DNA from: Siphonodentalium dalli
Lineage: Eukaryota; Mollusca; Scaphopoda; Gadilida; Siphonodentaliidae
Assembly: GCA_032622095.1 (NCBI GenBank)
Contig: CP136064.1
Location: 128,079,605 to 128,143,604, forward strand
Reading direction: 5' to 3'
DNA: 64,000 bases
Shown here piece after piece: positions 48,707 through 61,492 of this stretch. Position 1 is the first letter of the stretch; every line of letters begins with the position of its first letter. The position numbers and the translations under genes were made by a program. The notes under the pieces were generated by a model that saw only the letters and a program-made list of their open reading frames with translations, ran no database searches and was not told the origin of the DNA.

Positions 48707-50993
48707 GAAATTGTTGACGAATCACACTCGCACAGATACACGCACGACGGATACCAAGCCATGACAATAGCTCAAACTCTACAAAGTAAAGTTGAGCTAA
48801 AAATGTTATATTTAATTAAGAAAAGACACACACCGGCAGCGTTCAGACATCGCGTTGCGAGGGGACTGCACTCTGTTTTGCCGCAGCTTGCGATTTTCGC
48901 TGGCGTCATGCCCAGCTTGTTGACCATTGAACACGGGGGAGTAGAGTCTGAGCTGCATATAGACCCCTCCCATATGTGGATTTTGTGTGTGATTATGATA
49001 TATGTGTAGAACTGTATCAGTGCTTCATTTGCCGGTTGTTTGCCATCTGGCTATTGGGGCTTTCTAGAGTTGTCGGTCATTGAATCCAAGATGGCCGCCG
49101 AAACTGAATATCTGACTTGGTAAATTTTAATCAGCAAGTAATCAGGAAGATTGTGAGGTTATAGCTATTAAGTCGTGCGATATGTCATTATATTACTAAT
49201 TGAATACACCATATTTATTGGTATGAATAAATTTCATATATTCAAAATGGCCGCCAAAATGGTCACCGGAAGTGTACAATGACGCTTTTTCAGTAATATT
49301 TTCTAGATCACTTTTTGTTGTTTGAAACTGGTTAAGAATTGTTACTTTGTTTTGCATTGTTTATATTTTCTGGTCATTGGGGCAATGAAATAAGACATGC
49401 TTGGTGTCCCTTACGATCCGTCAATAATTTGATTTTTACAGAACGCCAAAATAGCCGCCAAAATATGGAAAATTGTGAAGATTTCCCCGGTGTACCCTGC
49501 AAATCGCTTTGTTGTGGTTGATGAATAACATTGGCTATTCTACATTACCAACATGTCTGTTGCACATTGGTTAATTGTTAGTATTGTAACTACTGGCACT
49601 GCCATAAATATTGGATTTTACTCTCACAAACTTGACAATCGGCAAAAATTCACTTTCATGTTTGGACTATTAAAATGTAACTAACTTTGGTATGAAATGT
49701 GTTTATTGTTTTGAACTATTTTAAATGTGTCAAACCAAATTACTCAAGATGGCTTCCAAAATGTCAACCAACTTGGGTAAAATGTTCATTTTTCACATAT
49801 ATCCGGAACATAATATTATTCTCTGCTGTTCCGATAAGTTAGCAAACTGTGACTCACTTGGTTACTATACATGTTAGGTCATCAACTGACAACTAAATAT
49901 TCTACCTGATTGTCTCAGTTCGTTATGAGGGTGACGACCCCCCCCCCCCTACCTCCGGAATCCGGCTTAAAACTTACCCCGGCATCCGGAATACTCCATA
50001 AAAGAGAGACGGCATCCGGCATACACTTTCTTCTCAAATGATACGAGGAATTAAATCGTGCGTGTTAAAACGCAACATGTGGTGCCTAGCTATATTTACC
50101 ATTTCTAACCGATTCTATTCAATCAATGTAACTTTTCCACTATTCTAGTGTGGTGCACTCGGCGTTATACAAACTAACGTAGATTATCAACGTTTTAACC
50201 CGTCAAGCAGATGCCAGGTGGAAGTCAACTCTATCGGGGAATATAGCAAACCACAGGTCATCATTACGATATATTTGAACACTAATATTATTAGTCACCC
50301 TCCCTCATATGGGGCATGACAAATTCATTTTAAAATTGCAATATGGAATTTGGCTGAAAACCTCTTTTGGGATTATGGCCATATTTTGAAAGGAAATTGG
50401 CAGACTCGAAACTGAGATGAACCACAATATGTGGCTATTTTGGCCCATTTGGATCAAAATGGATCAACTTGATACAAGAGCTATGGAGGCCATGGTGGCA
50501 GCCAGGTAGTTACTGTATGGTCATAGGTGGTGTGAATAGGAATACAAGGAGTTATTTTATGGTCACGAATGATGTTAATAGATATACAAGGGGTGGTCAT
50601 GATTGGGGTGTCCATTGTGAGATGCATGAGATACACGTAGTTGCTGGATGGTCATGTGTGAGGTGAAGATGTGGTGTGACTGTATGCATGGTTGCATGGT
50701 TATGTGTGGATGCACGGGTATACACGATGTGACTGTACATGGTCATCTATATGTTGTTTATGTATATATGTAGTGATGGCAAACAACCGGCAAATTGAGG
50801 GACTGATATAGTTATACAAGGATATCATAACCACACAAAAAAATCCGCAAATGGTGGAGGGGGGCTATATATGCAGCTAAATCGCACCCAATCAACTATA
50901 GCCAATTCCCAAAACTGCTGCTTCAGAACAAGTTAGTGTTTTTTTTTTGGATTTGCAATAAAACGAGAGATATATAATAAGAGAACGATCACA

Positions 50994-50999
50994 TTTATT
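50994..50999 (-). terminator. Poly(A) signal, nanos copy 7
   Basis: AATAAA, 215 nt past the stop codon. Confidence 0.7.
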
Positions 51000-51208
51000 A
51001 CTGAAAATATAAACATCATTCATTCATATAACATTGACATAATATATAACATTGGTTCCATGCAAGGAATCAGTTCAATCACATGTAGTAAGCACTATAC
51101 ATATATGCTCACTGGCAAGCACGGGAACGGATTTGCACTATATTGAATACATTTTTGGTGTACGGTTGAGACGTACAAGTATGAGTCACTTCAGTCTCAG
51201 TAATAGAA

Positions 51209-51793
51209 TCACATGAAGGATCGGGTATTTCCGCCGTAGTTTTGAGGACAGTACTTGATTGTGTGAGAATCGTCGCCTGTCTTCCTGCAGATAGGACAAA
51301 CGTACCGTCTCAGAATGGGACACGTGGTTTTGCCGGCCGAGTTCTTCAGCACGTGGCTGGAGTACACTTCTACGTCTTCGCCGTTGTTTCTGCAGAACAC
51401 GCACAGAGGCTTTCTTGTCTTCTTGTTCTTAGACGCCGCATATTCCTGGAGAACGTCACCGGAACACTGAACGTCACTTTCGTCGAGCGAGAGAAGTGTT
51501 GCGTCGAGGGTTTTGTAACTTCGTGCGGCTGACTGATACACGTCGAAATCATCGAGGTCGGTTTCAATGCCGTTGCGACGAAATTCGTCGTATGCGTTGC
51601 ATCTTGCGTTGTCGAGCTCCAGCAGATCGTTGGTGTGGTCGATGGTAGTAGGCATCGTTGCTGATATGTCCTTGAGAATTGTGAACGGACTGTCAATGAC
51701 GGTTATTGTCTTGCTTTCAGCTCTTGGAACGTAATTTCCGAATGGGTTCAAACTAACGAACATTTCTTGGGTATCATCAAGGAAGAATTCCAT
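51209..51793 (-). CDS. nanos: Nanos-family zinc-finger protein, copy 7 (subtype B)
   Basis: 194 residues: Q9, K28, Ile30, A119 and S146. The tail is R191 instead of the Q191 of copies 5 and 6. All zinc ligands are intact. Confidence 0.95.
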   Translation of the reverse strand: MEFFLDDTQEMFVSLNPFGNYVPRAESKTITVIDSPFTILKDISATMPTTIDHTNDLLELDNARCNAYDEFRRNGIETDLDDFDVYQSAARSYKTLDATLLSLDESDVQCSGDVLQEYAASKNKKTRKPLCVFCRNNGEDVEVYSSHVLKNSAGKTTCPILRRYVCPICRKTGDDSHTIKYCPQNYGGNTRSFM

Positions 51794-51873
51794 TGTAAAA
51801 ACTGTTGAGTAAAACTGAGTCTGGATACTGAATGTGATGGTACTAGTTATCGTATGGTAATGGTTGTGAGAGC

Positions 51874-51908
51874 GAATGACATTTGCAGCATGTACCGGTC
51901 TATTTATT
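51874..51908 (-). promoter_or_regulatory. Core promoter, nanos copy 7
   Basis: AATAAATAG (51900-51908) and TCATTC are intact. Confidence 0.75.
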
Positions 51909-52102
51909 ACACTCTGGGCGTCCCCCAGTTGGTGCATGGGGGTTGACACCTGGTCAACTCCATTGGGCTTCGTTGAAAACCTTTCAGGATATTCTAGCCA
52001 ATCGCGTATCAGCGTTGTGAAAACATATAGTAAGCTAGTTACCACCGCAATTGACTAATTTGAATGTTGTTTTATCGTCGCTGAACAACACAGGAACCAA
52101 AA

Positions 52103-52171
52103 ATGTCTCCATCGACGCCGAAAGTCGGTAAGAACATTATCAACGGATGGTACAATGGATGGTACATCTAA
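52103..52171 (+). other. Divergent short ORF candidate (copy 7)
   Basis: Identical frame. The sequence just upstream reads GAACAACACAGG instead of GAACATCACAGG. Confidence 0.25.
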
Positions 52172-53000
52172 TTATACACAGTTGCACACACATATCTAAT
52201 ATTGTTGCAATATAAAATATAAAAAAGACGTGATTATGAATATATTATTCGAAAAAACATATTTAACAAATACAAAAAAATAAAAAACCTCATTGTGTAT
52301 GAGCAGTTTGATAACAAAGCACATGACACTGAGATGATATATATATGTCTCTCATAATTATGCATGTACGTCTTTGCTGTTCCATTTGATTTATTACACT
52401 TTTGTGAATTTTTCCAACTGTGAACTTCAAATTAGTGGAGTAGATTAAGTCCAAATTTCAAAGCAATTGTTCAATTTGTAACTAAAGCATGAAAATTTGC
52501 ACATATGTACATGTTCACATACTAATTGATATTGGATATGGAGCCACGCTGAAATATAACGTTAACACCTCTTTTAAGGGGTTTTCCGAATTTAAAGAGC
52601 GTTTCGTGATTATATAATTTATTAAATGTCGCAATTAATCGTACCATGAAATACGTGATTTAAAATTCGGCATATACATTAAGTATGATTATGCGATATA
52701 TAATGTCACATTTTTGGGGTAAAATTGTAACTCCCATCAAGATGGCCGTAAAAATGGTAGCCGTAAGTGGATTTTTTTTTTCACTAATATCTTAATGTAA
52801 ACATATTTTATTCCAATCATAATAACATATATACATTTGACAAAGTGTTGACAATAAAAACAGAATAGGATAAATGATTGTTGGATTGGAAAAGGGATTA
52901 CACAACAAGCCCAAGGGCTTTTGTTAAGTTTGCTCCCTTTTTTTTTTCGCGCCCACTCTTCATTAAGTGTAGAGGGGGGTCAGACGGGAAGGAATGGAAA

Positions 53001-53048
53001 TATTATAATAATAATAATAGTAATGATGATGTTATGATAGACAGGAAG

Positions 53049-53081
<33 letters not shown>

Positions 53082-53265
53082 GAGAGAGAGAGAGAAGGAG
53101 TGAAAGAAGACGGAAAGAGAGAGAGAGAGAAAAGAACATTAAATTTAACAGTGAAAAAAATGCGTTAAATTTTCATGAACACTCGGCAGTTGTAGCACTC
53201 CTCCTCTCCCTTTCTCCCTCTTTTTCTCCCCCTCGCCCACTCTGTATCTCGCTCTGTCTCTCTGA
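53001..53265. repeat. Microsatellites and purine/pyrimidine tracts (U8)
   Basis: Shorter (TA) run and longer (GA) run than U6 and U7. Confidence 0.85.
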
Positions 53266-53798
53266 CCTCAGCAGATTCATAAATTTTCTACGATTATTAA
53301 AATCATCATCATCATGTTATACATATCCTGTCATTCATATCATGTACTCTTCAACTTGGCCTCTTACCCTCTGCTCTTCTTATATAGTCAATGTCTTTTT
53401 CTTTTCTGATGAGATAACTCAACATAAGTGATGACTCGATTGTTGTTAAATCCTCTTCAACCTCATCTATTCTAAATTATGTCATAAATAAACATTTGTA
53501 AAAAAAATATTATATATGTTCTTTGAGGGTAGAATTAAATATTGTTTAAACCAGACCTGTGCAAACTAAGTGAGGCATACCATGACTAATTAATATTTCA
53601 ACTCAATGGAACCAAAATTGTCACTTGGTCTGAAAATGGCTGCCAAGATGGCGACCAAACATGGGAAATGGTAAATATTGACTCAGCATGCCATGTAATC
53701 GCTTACAAGTTGTGGTCGATGAATAAAATTGGCTATTCTGTCTTATATACTTTAAATTCTAACATTTCTGATGCACACTGGTTAAGTGTTAACAATGT

Positions 53799-54036
53799 TC
53801 CCATCTACATGTCAATATTAACATCCATGACAAATTTCATGATGGTCAGACAAACAGTAGGACCTGTATCCCGTGCTAATCGATTTAATTTTGAAATCCA
53901 TGATGGCCGCTGGCAGCCATTTTTTTTTCTCGAATGACCCCATAATGACTCGTTCCCATCTACATGTCAATGTCAACAGCTATGACAAATTTTATAATGA
54001 TCCGACCAAAGGTACGACCTGTAGCCCGTGCTAAAG
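53799..54036. repeat. Remnant of the ~160-bp subrepeat array (U8)
   Basis: Same remnant as U6. Confidence 0.85.
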
Positions 54037-56322
54037 GAAATTGTTGACGAATCACACTCGCACAGATACACGCACGACGGATACCAAGCCATGACAATAG
54101 CTCAAACTCTACAAAGTAAAGTTGAGCTAAAAATGTTATATTTAATTAAGAAAAGACACACACCGGCAGCGTTCAGACATCGCGTTGCGAGGGGACTGCA
54201 CTCTGTTTTGCCGCAGCTTGCGATTTTCGCTGGCGTCATGCCCAGCTTGTTGACCATTGAACACGGGGGAGTAGAGTCTGAGCTGCATATAGACCCCTCC
54301 CATATGTGGATTTTGTGTGTGATTATGATATATGTGTAGAACTGTATCAGTGCTTCATTTGCCGGTTGTTTGCCATCTGGCTATTGGGGCTTTCTAGAGT
54401 TGTCGGTCATTGAATCCAAGATCGCCGCCGAAACTGAATATCTGACTTGGTAAATTTTAATCAGCAAGTAATCAGGAAGATTGTGAGGTTATAGCTATTA
54501 AGTCGTGCGATATGTCATTATATTACTAATTGAATACACCATATTTATTGGTATGAATAAATTTCATATATTCAAAATGGCCGCCAAAATGGTCACCGGA
54601 AGTGTACAATGACGCTTTTTCAGTAATATTTTCTAGATCACTTTTTGTTGTTTGAAACTGGTTAAGAATTGTTACTTTGTTTTGCATTGTTTATATTTTC
54701 TGGTCATTGGGGCAATGAAATAAGACATGCTTGGTGTCCCTTACGATCCGTCAATAATTTGATTTTTACAGAACGCCAAAATAGCCGCCAAAATATGGAA
54801 AATTGTGAAGATTTCCCCGGTGTACCCTGCAAATCGCTTTGTTGTGGTTGATGAATAACATTGGCTATTCTACATTACCAACATGTCTGTTGCACATTGG
54901 TTAATTGTTAGTATTGTAACTACTGGCATTGCCATAAATATTGGATTTTACTCTCACAAACTTGACAATCGGCAAAAATTCACTTTCATGTTTGGACTAT
55001 TAAAATGTAACTAACTTTGGTATGAAATGTGTTTATTGTTTTGAACTATTTTAAATGTGTCAAACCAAATTACTCAAGATGGCTTCCAAAATGTCAACCA
55101 ACTTGGGTAAAATGTTCATTTTTCACATATATCCGGAACATAATATTATTCTCTGCTGTTCCGATAAGTTAGCAAACTGTGACTCACTTGGTTACTATAC
55201 ATGTTAGGTCATCAACTGACAACTAAATATTCTACCTGATTGTCTCAGTTCCTTATGAGGGTGACGACCCCCCCCCCCTACCTCCGGAATCCGGCTTAAA
55301 ACTTACCCCGGCATCCGGAATACTCCATAAAAGAGAGACGGCATCCGGCATACACTTTCTTCTCAAATGATACGAGGAATTAAATCGTGCGTGTTAAAAC
55401 GCAACATGTGGTGCCTAGCTATATTTACCATTTCTAACCGATTCTATTCAATCAATGTAACTTTTCCACTATTCTAGTGTGGTGCACTCGGCGTTATACA
55501 AACTAACGTAGATTATCAACGTTTTAACCCGTCAAGCAGATGCCAGGTGGAAGTCAACTCTATCGGGGAATATAGCAAACCACAGGTCATCATTACGATA
55601 TATTTGAACACTAATATTATTAGTCACCCTCCCTCATATGGGGCATGACAAATTCATTTTAAAATTGCAATATGGAATTTGGCTGAAAACCTCTTTTGGG
55701 ATTATGGCCATATTTTGAAAGGAAATTGGCAGACTCGAAACTGAGATGAACCACAATATGTGGCTATTTTGGCCCATTTGGATCAAAATGGATCAACTTG
55801 ATACAAGAGCTATGGAGGCCATGGTGGCAGCCAGGTAGTTACTGTATGGTCATAGGTGGTGTGAATAGGAATACAAGGAGTTATTTTATGGTCACGAATG
55901 ATGTTAATAGATATACAAGGGGTGGTCATGATTGGGGTGTCCATTGTGAGATGCATGAGATACACGTAGTTGCTGGATGGTCATGTGTGAGGTGAAGATG
56001 TGGTGTGACTGTATGCATGGTTGCATGGTTATGTGTGGATGCACGGGTATACACGATGTGACTGTACATGGTCATCTATATGTTGTTTATGTATATATGT
56101 AGTGATGGCAAACAACCGGCAAATTGAGGGACTGATATAGTTATACAAGGATATCATAACCACACAAAAAAATCCGCAAATGGTGGAGGGGGGCTATATA
56201 TGCAGCTAAATCGCACCCAATCAACTATAGCCAATTCCCAAAACTGCTGCTTCAGAACAAGTTAGTGTTTTTTTTTTGGATTTGCAATAAAACGAGAGAT
56301 ATATAATAAGAGAACGATCACA

Positions 56323-56328
56323 TTTATT
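56323..56328 (-). terminator. Poly(A) signal, nanos copy 8
   Basis: AATAAA, 215 nt past the stop codon. Confidence 0.7.
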
Positions 56329-56537
56329 ACTGAAAATATAAACATCATTCATTCATATAACATTGACATAATATATAACATTGGTTCCATGCAAGGAATC
56401 AGTTCAATCACATGTAGTAAGCACTATACATATATGCTCACTGGCAAGCACGGGAACGGATTTGCACTATATTGAATACATTTTTGGTGTACGGTTGAGA
56501 CGTACAAGTATGAGTCACTTCAGTCTCAGTAATAGAA

Positions 56538-57122
56538 TCACATGAAGGATCGGGTATTTCCGCCGTAGTTTTGAGGACAGTACTTGATTGTGTGAGAATC
56601 GTCGCCTGTCTTCCTGCAGATAGGACAAACGTACCGTCTCAGAATGGGACACGTGGTTTTGCCGGCCGAGTTCTTCAGCACGTGGCTGGAGTACACTTCT
56701 ACGTCTTCGCCGTTGTTTCTGCAGAACACGCACAGAGGCTTTCTTGTCTTCTTGTTCTTAGACGCCGCATATTCCTGGAGAACGTCACCGGAACACTGAA
56801 CGTCACTTTCGTCGAGCGAGAGAAGTGTTGCGTCGAGGGTTTTGTAACTTCGTGCGGCTGACTGATACACGTCGAAATCATCGAGGTCGGTTTCAATGCC
56901 GTTGCGACGAAATTCGTCGTATGCGTTGCATCTTGCGTTGTCGAGCTCCAGCAGATCGTTGGTGTGGTCGATGGTAGTAGGCATCGTTGCTGATATGTCC
57001 TTGAGAATTGTGAACGGACTGTCAATGACGGTTATTGTCTTGCTTTCAGCTCTTGGAACGTAATTTCCGAATGGGTTCAAACTAACGAACATTTCTTGGG
57101 TATCATCAAGGAAGAATTCCAT
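56538..57122 (-). CDS. nanos: Nanos-family zinc-finger protein, copy 8 (subtype B)
   Basis: 194 residues with a predicted protein identical to copy 7. It differs in the control region: 6 bp are missing from the leader (about 57186, leader 78 nt), and the promoter inverted repeat is altered (GGCAAC for GTCAAC). Confidence 0.95.
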   Translation of the reverse strand: MEFFLDDTQEMFVSLNPFGNYVPRAESKTITVIDSPFTILKDISATMPTTIDHTNDLLELDNARCNAYDEFRRNGIETDLDDFDVYQSAARSYKTLDATLLSLDESDVQCSGDVLQEYAASKNKKTRKPLCVFCRNNGEDVEVYSSHVLKNSAGKTTCPILRRYVCPICRKTGDDSHTIKYCPQNYGGNTRSFM

Positions 57123-57196
57123 TGTAAAAACTGTTGAGTAAAACTGAGTCTGGATACTGAATGTGATGGTACTAGTTATCGTATGGTTGTGAGAGC

Positions 57197-57231
57197 GAAT
57201 GACATTTGCAGCATGTACCGGTCTATTTATT
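57197..57231 (-). promoter_or_regulatory. Core promoter, nanos copy 8
   Basis: AATAAATAG (57223-57231) and TCATTC (57197-57202) keep the standard spacing despite the deletion downstream in the leader. Confidence 0.75.
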
Positions 57232-57425
57232 ACACTCTGGGCGTCCCCCAGTTGGTGCATGGGGGTTGACACCTGGGCAACTCCATTGGGCTTCGTTGAA
57301 AACCTTTCAGGATATTCTAGCCAATCGCGTATCAGCGTTGTGAAAACATATAGTAAGCTAGTTACCACCGCAATTGACTAATTTGAATGTTGTTTTATCG
57401 TCGCTGAACATCACAGGAACCAAAA

Positions 57426-57494
57426 ATGTCTCCATCGACGCCGAAAGTCGGTAAGAACATTATCAACGGATGGTACAATGGATGGTACATCTAA
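57426..57494 (+). other. Divergent short ORF candidate (copy 8)
   Basis: Identical frame to that of U1. Confidence 0.25.
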
Positions 57495-58324
57495 TTATAC
57501 ACAGTTGCACACACATATCTAATATTGTTGCAATATAAAATATAAAAAAGACGTGATTATGAATATATTATTCGAAAAAACATATTTAACAAATACAAAA
57601 AAATACAAAACCTCATTGTGTGTGAGCAGTTTGATAACAAAGCACATGACACTGAGATGATATATATATATGTCTCTCATAATTATGCATGTACGTCTTT
57701 GCTGTTCCATTTGATTTATTACACTTTTGTGAATTTTTCCAACTGTGAACTTCAAATTAGTGGAGTAGATTAAGTCCAAATTTCAAAGCAATTGTTCAAT
57801 TTGTAACTAAAGCATGAAAATTTGCACATATGTACATGTTCACATACTAATTGATATTGGATATGGAGCCACGCTGAAATATAACGTTAACACCTCTTTT
57901 AAGGGGTTTTCCGAATTTAAAGAGCGTTTCGTGATTATATAATTTATTAAATGTCGCAATTAATCGTACCATGAAATACGTGATTTAAAATTCGGCATAT
58001 ACATTAAGTATGATTATGCGATATATAATGTCACATTTTTGGGGTAAAATTGTAACTCCCATCAAGATGGCCGTAAAAATGGTAGCCGTAAGTGGATTTT
58101 TTTTTTCACTAATATCTTAATGTAAACATATTTTATTCCAATCATAATAACATATATACATTTGACAAAGTGTTGACAATAAAAACAGAATAGGATAAAT
58201 GATTGTTGGATTGGAAAAGGGATTACACAACAAGCCCAAGGGCTTTTGTTAAGTTTGCTCCCTTTTTTTTTTCGCGCCCACTCTTCATTAAGTGTAGAGG
58301 GGGTCAGACGGGAAGGAATGGAAA

Positions 58325-58383
58325 TATTATAATAATAATAATAATAATAGTAATGATGATGTTATGATAGACAGGAAGATATA

Positions 58384-58419
<36 letters not shown>

Positions 58420-58601
58420 GAGAGAGAGAAGGAGTGAAAGAAGACGGAAAGAGAGAGAGAGAGAGAAAAGAACATTAAATTTAACAGTGAAAAAAATGCG
58501 TTAAATTTTCATGAACACTCGGCAGTTGTAGCACTCCTCCTCTCCCTTTCTCCCTCTCTTTCTCCCCCTCACCCACTCTGTATCTCGCTCTGTCTCTCTG
58601 A
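58325..58601. repeat. Microsatellites and purine/pyrimidine tracts (U9)
   Basis: Same order as in U1. The preceding G run is one base shorter (AGAGGGGGTC). Confidence 0.85.
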
Positions 58602-59676
58602 CCTCAGCAGATTCATAAATTTTCTACGATTATTAAAATCATCATCATCATGTTATACATATCCTGTCATTCATATCATGTACTCTTCAACTTGGCCTCT
58701 TACCCTCTGCTCTTCTTATATAGTCAATGTCTTTTTCTTTTCTGATGAGATAACTCAACATAAGTGATGACTCGATTGTTGTTAAATCCTCTTCAACCTC
58801 ATCTATTCTAAATTATGTCATAAATAAACATTTGTAAAAAAAATATTATATATGTTCTTTGAGGGTAGAATTAAATATTGTTTAAACCAGACCTGTGCAA
58901 ACTAAGTGAGGCATACCATGACTAATTAATATTTCAACTCAATGGAACCAAAATTGTCACTTGGTCTGAAAATGGCTGCCAAGATGGCGACCAAACATGG
59001 GAAATGGTAAATATTGACTCAGCATGCCATGTAATCGCTTACAAGTTGTGGTCGATGAATAAAATTGGCTATTCTGTCTTATATACTTTAAATTCTAACA
59101 TTTCTGATGCACATTGGTTAAGTGTTAACAATGTGACCACTGAAATTAGCAGAATTATTGGATTTTTCTATCACAAACTTAACATAAAAATTGGCAAAAA
59201 TTAACTTTTCAGGTTTTGGCCATTTATTCAAGTAAATGGAAGTATCTTTGGTATCAGAGATGTTTATTGTTTTAATCTGTCTTAAATGAGTCACACGAAT
59301 GTGTTTTTAGACAAAATTACTCAAGGTGGCTTCCAAAATGGCAACCAATTTGGTAAAACAAAAAAAGATGATTTTTTTTACATATATCCCGAACATTATT
59401 CTGTTCCCAAGAGTTAGAAAATTATAACTCACTTGTTAATTACCATGTTATGCTTAATCCAATGACTACTACATGTTTCATTCTCTGAGGCATGACAAAT
59501 TCCTTTTAAATGATATACTGCAGTATGGAATTTTGCCAAAAATGTCTTCTGGGACTCTGGCCATATTTTTGAACGGAAATAGGCAGAACGTCTAAACGAA
59601 ATTGAGTGAAACCATATTATGTGGCTACTCTCGACAATTAGCATGAACATCAACTTAATATATGGTGTATTTTTTT

Positions 59677-61492
59677 TGCCGAATAACCCTAAAATGTCAA
59701 TGTCAAGATCCATGACGAATTTCATAATGATCCTATCAAAGGTACGTCTTGTAGCCTTTGCCAAAGGATTTAGTCATGCAAAGAGTAAAATCCAAGATTG
59801 CTGCCATGCTTTATGGCCGAATGACCCCAACATGACTCGTTTCCATCTACATGTCAATGTCAACGCCCATGACAAATTTCATAATGATCCAACCAAAGGT
59901 ATGACCTGTAGCCCGTGCCAAAGGATTTAGTCAGGCAAAGAGTAAAATCCAAGATGGCTGCCAGCCTGCCAGCGGCCATGTTTTTTGGCCGAATGACCCC
60001 AAAATGAATTGTTCCCATCTGAGATCAGCTGAGATCAGTCTCCTACCCAGGATTAACCACTGCCCGCGCCCATGTGTTGCCCGCGCCCACACGTATTGCG
60101 AAGAAATGTCTCATTTATGTATTTGAGACGTTTGTATGTTACAATTCATTCTGCATTATTCTGAGAAGCTGAACAGCCCAAATTCATTTGAAAATTGTCT
60201 AGATCAAGTTAGAATGAATTACAACTGACAAAACGCATCAATAAACGAAAGTGTCAATGACACTGTAGCTCAACTTGGAAAGGGACTAATTTCATGTGTT
60301 ACAGTCAATGGAGCGATAGAAATGCGGAAAGTTGAAATGTCTAAGTAATATCAGATTATTAACATGAAGATATATACATGTATATATATAAAGTAAAATC
60401 CAAGATGGTTGCTGACAGCCGTATGTTTTTGAATGCAACTAAAAAACATTTGATAGCTTCCATCTAGTAAATCAATATCAAGATTAATATGAAGTTTGAT
60501 GATGATCGGCTGAGGGGAGTGGACTGTAGGGTGTGCGAAAGGATTTAGTCATGCAGAGAGTAAAATCCAAGATGGCTGCCAGCTGACATGTTTTATGGTC
60601 GAATGACCCCAAAATGACTCGTTTCCCATTTACGTGTCAATGTTAACATCCATGATGATCAGACGAAAACTCCGGCCTGTAGCCCGTGCTAATGGATTGA
60701 ATTTTGAAATCCAAGATGCCGCTGGCGGCCATATTTTTTTGCCGAATGATCCCAAATTGACTCGTTCCCATCTACATGTCAAGAGCCATGACAAATTTCA
60801 TAATGATCATACCAAAGGTACGACTCACTTGTAGCCTGTGCCAAATGATTTAGTCGTGCAAAGAGAAAATCCAAGATTGCTGCCAGCGGCCATATTTTAT
60901 GGCCGAATGACCCCAACATGACTCGTTCCCATTTACATGTCAATGTCAACGCCCATGACAAATTTCATAATGATCCGACCAAAGGTATGACCTGGAGCCC
61001 GTGCCAAAGGATTTAGTCAGGCGAAGAGTAAAATCCAAGATGGCTGTGAGCGGCCATGTTTTGTGGCCGAATGACCCCAAAATGACTTGTTCCCATCTAC
61101 ATGTCATTGTTAACATCCATGACACATTTCATTATTATCAGACCAAAGGTATGACCTGCAGCCCATGCCAAACAATTTAGTCATGCAAAGAGTAAAATAC
61201 AAGATGGCTGCCGGCGGCCATATTTTATGGCTGATCGACCCCAAAATTACTCGTTCCCATCTACATGTCAATATTAACATCCATGACAAATTTCATGATG
61301 GTCAGACAAACAGTAGGACCTGTATCCCGTGCTAATCGATTTAATTTTGAAATCCATGATGGCCGCTGGCAGCCATTTTTTTTTCTCGAATGACCCCAAA
61401 ATGACTCGTTCCCATCTACATGTCAATGTCAACAGCTATGACAAATTTTATAATGATCCGACCAAAGGTACGACCTGTAGCCCGTGCTAAAG
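59677..61492. repeat. ~160-bp subrepeat array (U9)
   Basis: Complete array with the 370-bp insertion, and an 8-bp local duplication in the third monomer. Confidence 0.85.

Larger units (their letters stand above)
47570..52903. repeat. Array unit U7 (short, 5334 bp)
   Basis: It carries the same 2113-bp deletion junction (GT at 48467-48468) and is nearly identical to U6 up to the poly-C run. Beyond that it has GAAAACC and the copy 7/8-type nanos region. Confidence 0.95.
52904..58228. repeat. Array unit U8 (short, 5325 bp)
   Basis: Same deletion junction (GT at 53797-53798). Private changes include CGCCCACTC in the CT tract, AAGATCGCCGCC at about 54419 (breaking one ATGGC motif) and a 6-bp deletion in the nanos leader. 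Confidence 0.95.
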
